Part shown: one piece after another, positions 14,098-25,055 of the stretch
Layout: each line of letters begins with the position of its first letter
Position numbering within the stretch: the stretch's first letter is position 1
Origin: Cyathus striatus
Lineage: Eukaryota > Basidiomycota > Agaricomycetes > Agaricales > Nidulariaceae
Direction: 5' to 3'
Length of the DNA: 64,000 nucleotides
NCBI GenBank assembly: GCA_025738555.1
Contig: JAOVFP010000002.1
Location: 4,340,001-4,404,000 of the forward strand
Notes under the pieces: generated by a model
The model's database searches: none
What the model was told of the DNA's origin: nothing
What the model saw: the letters and a program-made list of their open reading frames with translations, nothing else
Position numbers and translations under genes: made by a program

Positions 14098-16038
14098 CTA
14101 CGTTGACTGTCCCACCTCCCCTCTTCCACCACTCCCGTTCTGGCTTGCCGCGTTCCCTTCTATTCCAGGTGCGAATGCGTTTTGCGAAGACCCAGGTCGC
14201 GACGCTGCATGTATGCCCTGCATACCCGAAGGTGGATGCATTACAGTCGACGGCGGAGGGAATTGTCCGGGTACGGGAGTAACTTGTCCATACAGCACCT
14301 GATGCGAAGGCAAGCCAAATGGAGGATTCCCACCTTGACGCAATGTATCAACTTCGTGCCGAAGCATGTCAATCTCCCGCGCCATATCCTGGTGACTTTG
14401 TTTCAATTGACAAACAAAATCAATGGCTGGTACGGGGATATTGTATCAGGACATGGATAGCATGTAGTTACATTGATCTGACCTTTGCTTAAAATTTCCC
14501 ATTTGCTAGCCTTCATCCCTCTGTCAGCAGGCAATTGATCACGCAGTTCATCGAATAAATCTTTCATCTCCTTCCTTCGCTTTCGTTCTGCGAGTTTGTG
14601 AGATACACGAAGCTCTGGGGATCGCGAATAGGGTGTTGACCCCGGCTCCTTTAGAGTTTTACCACCGACCGTGCTGGTCCCGCTGTCTTCTTGTCCGGAA
14701 GATGGTGTAGAGTGTGGGTTTGATTCGGCATGCTGCATTTGTCGAGATGGAGGTCGCGATCTAGAACGAAGAGCTCTCGTAGGTCCCGCAGATACAAGAG
14801 CATCTGGCACCGACATTCTTCGATCGGGTGCAAGATTCAGTGGCGGCATCATGGTTCCCAAATTTGAATTGTGCTCCGATGAGCGAGATGAATGAAAATT
14901 CGATGATTCTGTTTCGTGTGATGAGATGCCTGGGGTGCTGGATGTATCTGATGCTTGAGAATTGCCTTGCCATGAATACCCTGAGACATTCTGCTGTCCT
15001 CGAGGAGAATCTGATGCAGAAAATACGGAGTTAAGGCCACTGGCATTTGTAGTTGTAGAAAATATTGATGATGTCGAGTCTCGTCGGTCATTCTGCCATA
15101 GTTGAGGAAGTCCTGGCCGCGTATCAGTAGAGTTGCGGCGGTCATTGATAGATAGGCGAGCCATCGGACGAGTGTCAAATGTAGACCCACGTCTCTTGGG
15201 CGCAGGTGCATCGGTGTCTACATCCATCCCACTTGGGACTCCAGGTCCTATGAGCTGAGGGTCTATTTCTTCGCCAACGGGAGGAAAGACACCACGATCA
15301 CCAGACATCTTTCTCTTTGTTCCATGAGATAGCGAGGACAGGTGGGGGAGGGTGTGCGAATTATGAATTCCCGCTATGCCGGCAACTGAATGTCTTCGCA
15401 TGCTGTAATCAAATGACGGTTGAGGGATACGTCGGTCGTTCTGTCGATGTACATCTACGTTCATAGGTGCGAGTTCCTTAGACGAGGATCCTAATTTTAT
15501 TAATAAAAAGAGAGTATAAATCATATTTAAACACTCATGGGTTACACTCATTGCAGATAACCTACGTACCGGAAACGTTTCTAGAGGCTCCCGGTAAATC
15601 GCGAGATAAAATTGGAGGAGAGCGACGGCTACTGTGATCTAAAGAAGGTGAGCGAAGTAGTTTACGCAGCTGAGCATTGGTATCGGCAGGGTGAATGGCT
15701 TGTGCAGTAGCGTCGCCAAACACGTACGGGGACGAGGGGCGGGGGTCATTTAAAATACTCGCTTTTGCAGAACTATCGTGGAACGGTGTGGAGGACGATG
15801 AGGTGGAAGAAGGCTGCTCGGGAGAGCGGTAAGGAGCGGTGTGTTTTGCAGCGGAGGCCAATGGAGCAGCATGGAGAGAAGGGTCTGTTATAGAGCCTCG
15901 TCGTTGGTTTTGAAGGTACTCTAGAGGGGCAAGAGGGGCTATGGGGGAGAGCTTGGCGGGAGAGGGGTCTCTCTGAAGAGAAGAGGAGGGTCTGGGAGGG
16001 AGAGAGGGAGTTCCATTGGGATTTGATTGCTCTGGCAT
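14098..16038 (-). CDS. bHLH transcription factor
   Basis: Three exons (16038-15570, 15490-14483, 14426-14098) give 601 aa. The basic helix-loop-helix domain sits near residues 430-500: basic region [13 protein letters not shown], helix 1 [10 protein letters not shown], loop, and helix 2 [16 protein letters not shown] continuing into a leucine-containing coiled segment. His, Glu and Arg at the E-box contact positions predict binding to CANNTG, probably CACGTG, as a dimer. The long N-terminal part is Ser/Pro-rich and disordered with RRxS repeats that could be phosphorylated; the C-terminus is Gly/Pro/Gln-rich. The last intron interrupts the domain between helix-2 residues Lys and Ala. The target pathway cannot be read from the sequence. 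It lies between TFIIF and ELG1, all on one strand. Confidence 0.9.
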
Positions 16039-16380
16039 GGGAAGGGGTGAGACGGGGAACGGAGAGGAGAGCGAGGGAGTGCAGAGGAGAAAGAGAGGGA
16101 ACGAGGAGGACGCTGGACGCTGGAAGGACGAGCTGGACGGCAGCAGTGGTATGGGTATGGTGCAGAGAGACTGGGACTTGAATTGGACTAAGGCATTCAG
16201 CGGAGGAAGGACGAATATAGGACCGTCGCGTGCTAATTCCCAATACGGTTATATTGTCAATATAAACAACATCAACGTGTAGCCCTGCCACTCCCCATAA
16301 TCCATTTTCAATATCCACCCCGCCTCATCAAATAATATTCCATCCACACTTCCTGCTCATCCCACCCATCCTCTCCACGT
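16039..16380. other. Upstream region of the bHLH gene
   Basis: 342 bp between the bHLH start and the ELG1 stop, both on the minus strand. Overlapping open frames here are in the wrong context to be genes. No clear regulatory motif recognised. Confidence 0.35.
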
Positions 16381-19233
16381 TTATTCCACGTTCGTCCCCA
16401 CCTGCTTATCTAGCGAGCTCCATTCAAGCCCTTTGCGGCCCTCCTCCGTCAGCGTGATCGTCCGCACGTATCCTCCGCTGTTCTTCGTCATCCTTCCCCG
16501 CCGATTCTCCATGTGCTGCTGCTCCTGCTCGTCGTCCGCCACAAGTAGATGCCGGATCCATGGCAGGTAATCCGTGTACAACCATCCACCCCCGCTCGAT
16601 ACCGTATTCGCCGGGCACACCTGCCGTAAAACTTCATCCATCTTATTTTGGGTCTCCAATCGAGCACGGAGCAGCGAATCCGTGTCAAATGAGCTTCTAC
16701 TGATTTCCATGAGTCTCGGCTCTTGCGCCATTCCGGCTTCCACCATCCCACGTGAAAAGAATGCTCCCGTCGATGCAATCTCTTCGTCGTGATCATACAT
16801 CCCAAATAAAGACCCACGTCCTTTCCCCCTATCGAATAATATCAGGTGCCCCATCTCATCGTCGGTGCCGGGCGTGCACTCATAATTCTGCAATGACTAT
16901 ACATATCGTTTGCATGTTAGAGTCCGGTAGCGCATCAATGCTGCATGTTCATACCATTGGAGTATACCCCGGTTTCCTTGTCATCTCACTATCAGCGAAA
17001 GACATATATTCGGCATGGTTCCACACGAATTGAAGAGAAGATAGCTCTTCTTTTGGCGTTTTATCGTGAGGACCGGCGCCGATATGGGATTGCGTCCCAT
17101 GTACTTGAACACTATTGGAAGATGCTAAATTGTCAGTAGTGCACCAAAGTTGTAGAGCTTGAATGGACTTTCGAAGGTCAGGCGATGTGACCTCCAGCGT
17201 TCCATCTACCCCGCTACTACCACGATCCTGGCTACATAGCTCCAGAAGAGCTTCCCGCTCAACCATATAGCCTTCGGCGCAACTGATACTCTGAAGGTAA
17301 GAGGCTGCTATCGAAGGCGAACAGGGCTCCATAGTCAATATCGCCTGTAGAGGAAGCTCCGACACAGGAACAAGAGATATATCTGTTCACTTGGAATAAG
17401 CAGCATGAAGCGAACGTTTGACTGAAGGTTCACCATTGCAAGTACAGACAACCGGCCTCCGGCTTTGACCAATGAATTTAACGACTGCAGGCCAAAAATT
17501 GGCATCTTCCTTAAATAATATGTCGACCTCCTCTAGAAGAATGACAGACTGTTGAATACCAGATCTGATGTTATCTGCTGCAAGTCCTTGCTCAGTTACT
17601 AGCGTTTCTATGTCGTTTGGCAAGACCACGCCTTCGTAAGAGCCTAAGGGGGTCTGATGGCGTTTATCGGGGAGTGTAACTTCCTTTGATAAAATATGGT
17701 TCTTTCCAACGTCTCCAATAAGAATATCCAAATTGGCCCCATTCCGTTTTCCGATACCTGGGTAGACCTCGAACACTTTCCACCCTAGTTCTTCTGCACA
17801 TGCATAGACAGACGATGTCTTTCCGCTCCCTGAAGGACCTGTCAATACAATAGTATTGTATACTTGATTCGGCAACGATTCGTTTTGCAAGATAGAAAAC
17901 TGAAGGCCGTTTCCATTTAAAGCTTTATTTGCATCTCCATCAGTACGTGGCTCGTACAGATTCTCGCCAAAAGGATCATATGCTATAAAATCAATTGCAT
18001 TATCATCTTCAGAGTCTACTCGTTGTCGTTTTCTCCCGCCTCGTTTTTCTACAGCGCGTACGGTACGAGGCCTCTTTGTTCCTCGTTTGTCATAACTGAC
18101 TTGTTTTCGAAAGCTACTGGATGTCTCCGAAGTAGCGGGGGGCGCGCTCTTTAATTTCAGCTCTAGCGCCTGAAGCCAGTTACGAAGGTATACAGCGTTG
18201 GGTTCATTGGTCAGGACGTCAACCGCACGACGGGGACGCCATTTGTTCACCCAAGTACCATCAGATTCTAGAGCTTCTTGCTGTATGTTGTAACAAAGAA
18301 CTGACGCAATGGCGGGGTGTTGTTGCATATGAGATTCTGGTATCTGACGAAAATGCATTTCCTTGGAAATGGCGCCTTCGGGAAAACGTTTAAGCTTCGT
18401 GTGATGGATATTTGGCACCGAATAAGTATCTTTGTCTGTAAGCTGAAATATGCTATGCGGATGCGTATGTGTCGATAACCCTAGGTTTTGATTATTACGG
18501 CGAGAAAAGATAGGAGAATCGTTAACAGGGAAATGCGTCTGTGTCCCTTTAACATGCTGGGTGTCGCTTGTTGGATAAATATTAGGTAAATATTGCTTTT
18601 GTGTAGTTGTCGACAGAGCAGATTCGCTACTTCTGCGAGTTCGAGCAAAGAAGGGATGGATGAACTGAGAATTTTTGGGCAGGGTTTTTTTCAAAGGTGA
18701 GGAGTCGACAACAATAGGCTGAAACTGAGTGTTCCCGAGCGTATCTTCCTGGGTAAAATATTTATCACGTTCCCGCTCCACTTTTGTATGTTCGAACGGA
18801 GAAGAGGACGTCTGTTGGGTATTGAATTCTTGGGGGTGTGTATTAGAGCAAGCTACAAAAGTCAAATGTCTGGATTCTGTAAGCGAACGTATCGATAGAA
18901 GATCGTACTCACCTAGTTTCGACTCTATCTCCAAATTATTACTAGAAACCTCCTTAACATTTGCAAAATCCTCCGCTATATACGTGTACGGGATGGTCGA
19001 CTTATTCGACATGTGCGCGTCGTCGGCAGCGTCGGCATGATCTGGTCGTTCACCAGAAGCAGGTTTAGTTTTGAAGTGATCCAGTAATGTTTTCTGCTTT
19101 GAAATTCCCTGAAAGTCCCTGGTATACATTGCGATGCCACACACAAATGTTTCCAGCGGGGACACACCTTGAAGGGTTTCGTATATTTCCTATCTGCATT
19201 TCCGTTCTTTGTCTTCCTTCCATCCATAGGCAT
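16381..19233 (-). CDS. elg1: Elg1/ATAD5-like PCNA unloader (RFC-like large subunit)
   Basis: Large subunit of the alternative clamp loader that removes PCNA from DNA after replication, working with Rfc2-5. Four exons (19233-19168, 19108-17434, 17382-16955, 16887-16381) give 891 aa. A PIP box, QKTLLDHF at residues 27-34, is created by the first splice, fitting a PCNA partner. The AAA+ core has KWRPRRAVDVL, Walker A GPSGSGKTSSVY, Walker B ILLEEVDILF (LLEEVD in place of the usual DE-x-D form) and the RRPVVCTC sensor region. The Walker A motif is the GxxGxGKT form. An intron-like 60-nt stretch at 18853-18912 (GTGAGT...TTGTAG) is in frame, so the protein may be 20 residues shorter. The gene shares a 230-bp promoter with the JMJD7-like gene. 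Confidence 0.88.
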
Positions 19234-19463
19234 AATTTAGCGTGCTGGTGTTGAAACGAATGTTATCGCTGGCTGCGGTAGAGATTTATGTAAATGTTTA
19301 ACGTGCTGACGACGCGACTTCAGTATAACGCGCTTCAAGTCACATTCGTCACATATTCCATTATGTAACAGCTTGGCTGAGATAGGTTTCTTTTCAATAT
19401 TCAAATTCCATCTCCATTGTTCAGAAAGCTCGTTTGCAACTCAAGTTGGTTCAAATTATTACT
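19234..19463. promoter_or_regulatory. Bidirectional promoter, ELG1 / JMJD7-like
   Basis: 230 bp separates the start codons of two divergent genes, so both promoters must lie here or overlap the genes. No specific element is identified. Confidence 0.6.
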
Positions 19464-20849
19464 ATGGATCAACATACCAAATCTAAGGAATGGCTAGCCT
19501 GTGAATATAGAGGTATTTAACATTTCTAGTGTTAAGTTCTGTACTGCTCAAGTTTCCACCACATTTCAAGAATTCAACAAAACATTTGTCGATGTTCTCG
19601 ACCATCCCCCTTCATCAATACTTTTTTCACAGCTCATACATATATCTCGACCTGTTGTTATCAAAGGTGCGGGGACACGCAATAGTGTGATTCAAACTTG
19701 ACGTGTTTCAGGTTGGAAGGTAGCTGAACATTGGAGCGATGCTTACTTGACGGAGAAGATGTCCATGCGGCAGATATCAATCGCTGTTACACCAAATGGG
19801 TGTGTTTACTGAAGTGATTGCGCGACTACTTATTTTATAGACTGTGGACTCAGACGCGCCGATGCCATTACGCGTCATGAAATTGATGGAAGACACTACT
19901 TCACGGAACCCCACATTGAAAAGATGACGATGAGTAATTTTTTGGGCAAATTATCGGAAGGTAACCTGAATCGTAGATGTACACAATGGTATTGCTGAAA
20001 ATGTGTGTTATTCCAGACTCCGGAGAGTCTGGAAATGATATATACTATTTACAATCTCAAAACGGAAATTTATATTCAAGCGACTATTTTCAAAATATGG
20101 ACTCCGAATCAGAATTCCAGCCTCTCAGGAATGATGTTCCTGCCCATATTCCTTGGTGCACAGAAGCACTTGGTATGCCAAACCATTTTTACCTAAATAG
20201 ACTTCTCATAGTTTTTAGGTCGCACACCAGATGCTGTAAACATTTGGATTGGAGACGCCAAGAGCATAACGAGTGTTCATAGCGGTATGTTATTGAATAA
20301 CCTTTGAGAATCTAGCTTACAGCAAGCTTTCAGACCCCTATGAAAATATATACAGTGTAGTTCGTGGTGCAAAACATTTTACCCTCTTCCCCCCTACTGA
20401 AGCACTGTATCTGAAAGGTGAGTCTAGTCTAACGCGCCACCACTTAGAGGAAATAGCTCTGAACCATTTACATAGAACGCTTATATCCCCATGCAACGTA
20501 CATGCGTTCTTCGCCGGGCACCCCTCTGAGATTGATTCCGTCTGCCTCCGACACTCCAGCTGTTCGTTGGTCGTCCATACCAGACCCCGATGCACCGAAT
20601 GCTGTTCCAGACGAAGTCCAACGAATTCACATCACAATTTATCCCGGTGAAGCACTCTATCTTCCTGTAGGATGGTGGCACTACGTTAGACAGTCACCAG
20701 GAACCAACATCGCTCTTAATTGGTGGTACGATCCAGAGATGCAGGGAATGTCATGGACTATGATGAGCTTTATGCGAGAGTTAGAGATTGTACCGCCAGG
20801 AAATGAGTTGGAAGACAATGACGTAGTTCTGGGTAAATACTTAATTTAA
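19464..20849 (+). CDS. JmjC-domain hydroxylase, JMJD7-like
   Basis: A 2-oxoglutarate/Fe(II) oxygenase of the small JmjC group. JMJD7 in animals is a (3S)-lysyl hydroxylase of DRG GTPases; the fungal substrate is not known from sequence. Eight exons (19464-19512, 19553-19666, 19712-19799, 19854-19960, 20017-20172, 20219-20284, 20334-20417, 20476-20849) give 345 aa. The N-terminal segment with DVLDHPPSS...RPVVIKGW fits the family. The iron triad is His192-x-Asp194 (HSDPYEN) and His290 (GWWHYV); the fold continues with NIALNWWYD. Each intron is needed to keep frame, and the acceptor at 19853 was chosen because it alone gives the conserved NGRADA. The gene is divergent from ELG1. Confidence 0.9.
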
Positions 20850-21928
20850 GAAATGCTGATACGTACGTCTCTTGAGGTTTCATGATTTGCGCGTTGCCCT
20901 GTCGGGCTCAGTGGCACTAGAATCAACAAGGATAAGATAATTTGCAGCCATGACTAATATGTAGTAACTTTGTAGTAGCTAGTATTACATACTTATGATC
21001 ATAAATCACTTGACGTCTTATTAACAAAGTGGAGCTGTATAAGTATGATAGTTTTTATTGTCATCCTACTACTCAACTACTACTTATTGACTTAAAGGAA
21101 AGATTAGGAAGAATTGTTTTGATTAAAGATCTAGATTACGCGGGCACGGTTCACATAAAACCAGTGTGAAACCTTCAGAAAACAAAATGATAATTAGTAA
21201 AGTGATATCTAAATTCAAATTGTGCTACATGTACTTATTATCCAGCCTCGTCGCGGTCTTACGCTGCACCCTACCCAAGTATGGCTCTATATTATATTTG
21301 ACATCCGTCCAACTTCCATCATTGCTTTCATTGCGTCTCCCAGTAACGGCTCCCAGTAGTCTTAGATCTTCCATATTCCTTATTTAATGTTACATCTGCT
21401 TATATTCAGCCTCTTCTGTCTTTCTGAGAAGACGTAAGTCACCATTGCGCTAGACAAATCTCCCGCCCACCCGGCAGTTTGATTTGCTTCGCGCTCAACT
21501 CAGCCCAACCCACATTTGACTTTCTTCTGGTAGGTTATAGATTAATATCAGAAGAATAAAATAGAAATAAGATGGATGAAATAGATGATGCCTAAATGCC
21601 TGCAAGCACCAAGCCTGAATATGTATAAGTAAGCTCGAGAGTGTTAAATCAGAAAAACTAAGCGGATAGCGATACTTGGGCGATACACTGGTGCTGTCAA
21701 TACCAGAAAGGTGTGACCACTGACTCGAAGACAAAATCGATCGACCTGGCTCAGCTGGACGCTGGATGCCGGCACCGTTCGATGTCGGCATCTTTGCTCA
21801 ATAAGTATTCATCATTTATGTCACATGTCACACAAATTTTATGCGTTGAAGCATATTGGTCTTGTTGATCCAAAAACTACTGTAACGCCCCCTTTTCCTT
21901 TTCTTTCTTTGGACCTTCAATATTCGAT
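20850..21928. other. Intergenic, about 1.1 kb
   Basis: AT-rich stretch between the JMJD7-like gene and NHP2. A minus-strand ATG frame at 21495-21791 (98 aa) is described separately. No other gene or repeat is supported. Confidence 0.35.
21495..21791 (-). CDS. Possible small ORF, 98 aa, unsupported by family
   Basis: An ATG-initiated frame without introns. The N-terminal third is polar (Ser/Gly/Pro) and the C-terminal half is hydrophobic around FYFILLILIYNL, so it could encode a small membrane protein. There is no homology that I recognise, and a GT...AG pair inside it (21699-21743 region) would truncate it if used. It lies upstream of NHP2 in opposite orientation. Equally likely to be a chance frame in AT-rich DNA. 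Confidence 0.2.
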   Translation of the reverse strand: MPTSNGAGIQRPAEPGRSILSSSQWSHLSGIDSTSVSPKYRYPLSFSDLTLSSLLIHIQAWCLQAFRHHLFHPSYFYFILLILIYNLPEESQMWVGLS

Positions 21929-22655
21929 ATGGGCAAAGACAAGGCTGAAAAGAGGGAAAAGAAGAGAAAGGAAACCGAGACGGAAGACATTGAAATGGTC
22001 GACGCAAGTTCGTCGGTATGATTGGTTTACTACTAGCTTCTGCGAACATAACTAATCTTTTATATTTTTTTAGTCACCTAAGAAGGCGAAGAAAGAAAAG
22101 GAGGAAGTCGTGATTCCACTGGAAGACTTGTCTCCGCTAGCCCATCCTTTAGCTCAAAAGAAACTCTTAAAGAAATTGCACAAGACAATCAAAAAAGGTT
22201 CGAACACTGCTGTATGACTTGGGTTGGTTTTAATTCTTTGGGGCTGTAAACAGCATCAAAGGCACGGCAGGTAAAGCGGGGAGTTAAGGAAGTTGTGAAG
22301 GGGATACGGAAAGGCGAAAAAGGGTACGTCGCCGCAGGACTCTTACGGATATTTGGCGGCACTGACGGTGTCTGGCAGGCTATTGATATTGGCTGCGGAC
22401 ATTAACCCAATTGATATTATATCTCATCTACCGGTGCTGAGCGAAGAGGCGCAGGTGCCTTATGTGTTTGTGCCGTCAAAGGAAGAGCTTGGACACGCGA
22501 GCTCGACGAAGCGGCCGACGAGCTGCGTGATGATATGTCCGAACCAGAAACGGAAGGCGGCGAAGGAGGGAGAGGAGAAAGACGACGAGTACCGAGAACT
22601 GTACGAGGAATGCTACCGGGAGGTGGAGAAACTGGACACAAAAGTTGTATTCTAG
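21929..22655 (+). CDS. nhp2: NHP2, H/ACA snoRNP protein (eL8 family)
   Basis: RNA-binding core protein of H/ACA snoRNPs, which guide pseudouridylation of rRNA, in the nucleolus. Four exons (21929-22015, 22074-22197, 22254-22323, 22379-22655) give 185 aa. A lysine/glutamate-rich N-terminal tail with a nuclear-localisation-like KREKKRK is followed by the L7Ae/L30e fold: LAHPLAQKKLLKKLHK, the RNA-binding KRGVKEVVKGIRKGEKG segment, LILAADINPIDII, the VPYVFVPSKEELG loop. The tail after CVMI is charged (KRKAAKEGEEKDDEY) and longer than in yeast Nhp2. Confidence 0.95.
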
Positions 22656-22874
22656 GACTGGTAATGCTATATAATTTTTGGTGTGATTCCGACTCTGAGA
22701 TGAATTCGGCTTCATGAGATCAAGTCATTTGGAATAGAATTCCCGAAGTTCACACGCATATCGTCTAAATTTTTTTCAAAATCTAGGTCTAAGTGTGACA
22801 CGTACTTGACTATTAATTATAATCTGCTCTCAGAGTCTCACCCTCGTCTTTCCTCTCCCCTCACAATTCTTCTC

Positions 22875-24663
22875 ATGCCTGCTCAAAAGTCATATGCTGC
22901 CAACGGCTCAGCAAAGGCCAAGGCCTCTTCCTCGGGTACCGCTACTCCTGTGTCTGTCTCCGAGAAGAAGGATCTCTCCGATCCTCAGGGCTACTCTGGC
23001 GGGAGGCCTGACAAGATGGCCTACGACGCAGAGCAACAGAGCATCAAGTCCGAAATCGATGGTCTGCAAGTGAAGCTAGTGCGTCACCATTTCAGTTCTC
23101 TTGCTCCTCCTGACCTCGCCGTTTTTAGTCAGCTGTCCGCGACAAAATCTCCCTTGCGACAAAGTCTGGCTCTGGAAACGACCGTCGCAATGCCCTAAGG
23201 GCAGAGCTGGATGGTATTCGCGACCAGCAGGCCTCCATTAAGGCTTCTCGGGGTAAGATCCACGATCAAATGAGAGCATTGCAGGACACCATTCAGAAGA
23301 AGGTATGTACGTTTACTCCTTTCTCGTCAGAACCAATGTAATCCTTTTTACTTAAGGCAAAAGACTTGCAAGCTGCAAAGTCAAAGATATCCTTCAAGAA
23401 TGTCGCGGAGGTCGACTCGCACATCCAGTACATCTCATTTCCCCCCCGTCCATCATCGCTCCCTACTCATTGTTACATAGGTATCTTGAGAAGAAAGTCG
23501 AATCAGGAACTATGAAACTTGCAGAGGAAAAACGAGCCCTTCAAGAAATTAGTGCCAACAAGCGAAACCGACGTATCGTGGAAGGTTTCCAGGCGGACCA
23601 AGATGCCATTGACACAGACCGTCTGAAAGTCGACGAGCTTAAGAAACGACTAGATGACCCTGAGTCAAAGGCAGTTTCTGAGAGATACGATAAAATCAAG
23701 GCAGAACTCGACGAGCTTAAGAAAGAAAGCGATGAAGCATATGTTGGGCGCTCCAAGTTGTTTGCAGAACGCGATGATATTCAGGCTGAACTCAATGCTC
23801 TCTTTAACCGAAAACGTGAATCTGCGCAACTATATCGCGAGGCCAACGACCGATACTGGGCAAAAGTAAACGAAGATCGTGCTCGAAGAGCAGAGCGCCA
23901 GCGCCAGCAGAAGGCTGACGAGGAGGCAGCTCGGAAACAAGAAGTTGCCCAACGCCTCCGTGAAGAAGCTGAAGCTCCTGCTTACCAAGCTGAGATCGAA
24001 GATTGCCAAACCTTGATTGACTATCTCTCTGGAAACAATACGGGCAACGTTACCTACAAATCTTCATCCTTATTATCGTCAAAGCCAGAGCTAGTAGGTG
24101 TACCTAAGCTAGAGATTCGAAAGGTCGAAGACGCGCCCGATGGCGCTGTTATTAGAAAGAAAAAGGGCGAAGATGAAGAGTCCTATTTCGTAGGCGGAAA
24201 GGGAAAGAAAGGCAAGAAGGGAGCTGTAAAAGCTACTTCGACAGCTGAAGCACCCACTCCCTCGGCTGCAACTGCATCAACTGCCGGTCCTTTGAACATA
24301 CCTCTTCCCACACTATCTGCCTTGCTTACCTTGTCAATTCCACCACCCACCGCCAATGATGATGTTCCCCGCGTGATAGAAGACCTCAAGACCAAGAAGG
24401 CTTGGTTTGAAGCCAACCAAGCTCGCATCACTGCCGAAAATATTGCAAGGGCGGAGGCTGAGATCCAGCGGTTAACCAACGGCCTGCAAGAGGCAAAAAT
24501 TGTTGATACAACAATATCTGATATCTCACCGCCTAATGGTGGTGGCGAAAGACCTGCGGAACCTGCTTCCACACCTCAGGTCGGAGATGTCCCTTCAGTG
24601 CCTGTTCCTAGTGAAGAAGTTGTCGATAAGCTGGAGGTGGTAAATGAACAGGAAGATTCCTAA
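22875..24663 (+). CDS. bfr1: BFR1-like nuclear segregation / polysome protein
   Basis: Homologue of yeast Bfr1, an mRNP- and polysome-associated coiled-coil protein acting at the ER and in mRNA metabolism. Four exons (22875-23078, 23129-23302, 23357-23427, 23481-24663) give 543 aa. An N-terminal Ser/Ala-rich segment is followed by a long, highly charged coiled coil (about residues 60-370) with the Bfr1 signature IKSEIDGLQ, LQAAKSKI...VDSHIQYLEKKVESGTMKL and NKRNRRIVEGF. Later there is a lysine-rich GKGKKGKKGA block and an acidic C-terminal tail. The third intron splits the conserved HIQYLEKK motif, and only the chosen splice restores it. Confidence 0.92.
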
Positions 24664-25055
24664 CTTCATGTTATGGTAAGTTACATTTGGGACGCAATAG
24701 GGTAAAGGAACAAATTTAGCATATTTTTCTTAAATACTTATTGAAACAATGCACCATATCTTAGTGATAGACAACCAAGAAACGATAAGTTAAATAATCA
24801 GGCCAGGGGATGAATTCCTGGGTTAGGTATAAACTTATATCGACAACAAATTCCATGAAGTGGAAAGGGAAGGTCCTGTACAATATTGAAAGTAACGAAT
24901 TTGTCACAGAAGGGTGATACAATGCCGGATAGCGCAAGTAAGGAAAACAACAAAAGATAGTACGTGTGACATTATATAAAAAGCAGCAAGTGGACCAACA
25001 AAAATGTTCTCGACTACCCAAATAACAAACAAAGAATACGCATCCCTTCCACTTC
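24664..25055. other. Convergent intergenic region BFR1 / RFX gene
   Basis: 392 bp of AT-rich 3' flanks. Nothing recognised. Confidence 0.4.

Noticed and set aside
17387..17433. Stop after LHAAYSK as the end of the Elg1 protein
   Set aside because: This is read-through into an intron; the GT...AG splice 17433-17383 continues the protein as CNDISLVPVSELPLQ.
21166..21387. Plus-strand open frame of 73 codons
   Set aside because: AT-rich chance frame with no initiation context, domain or neighbour support.
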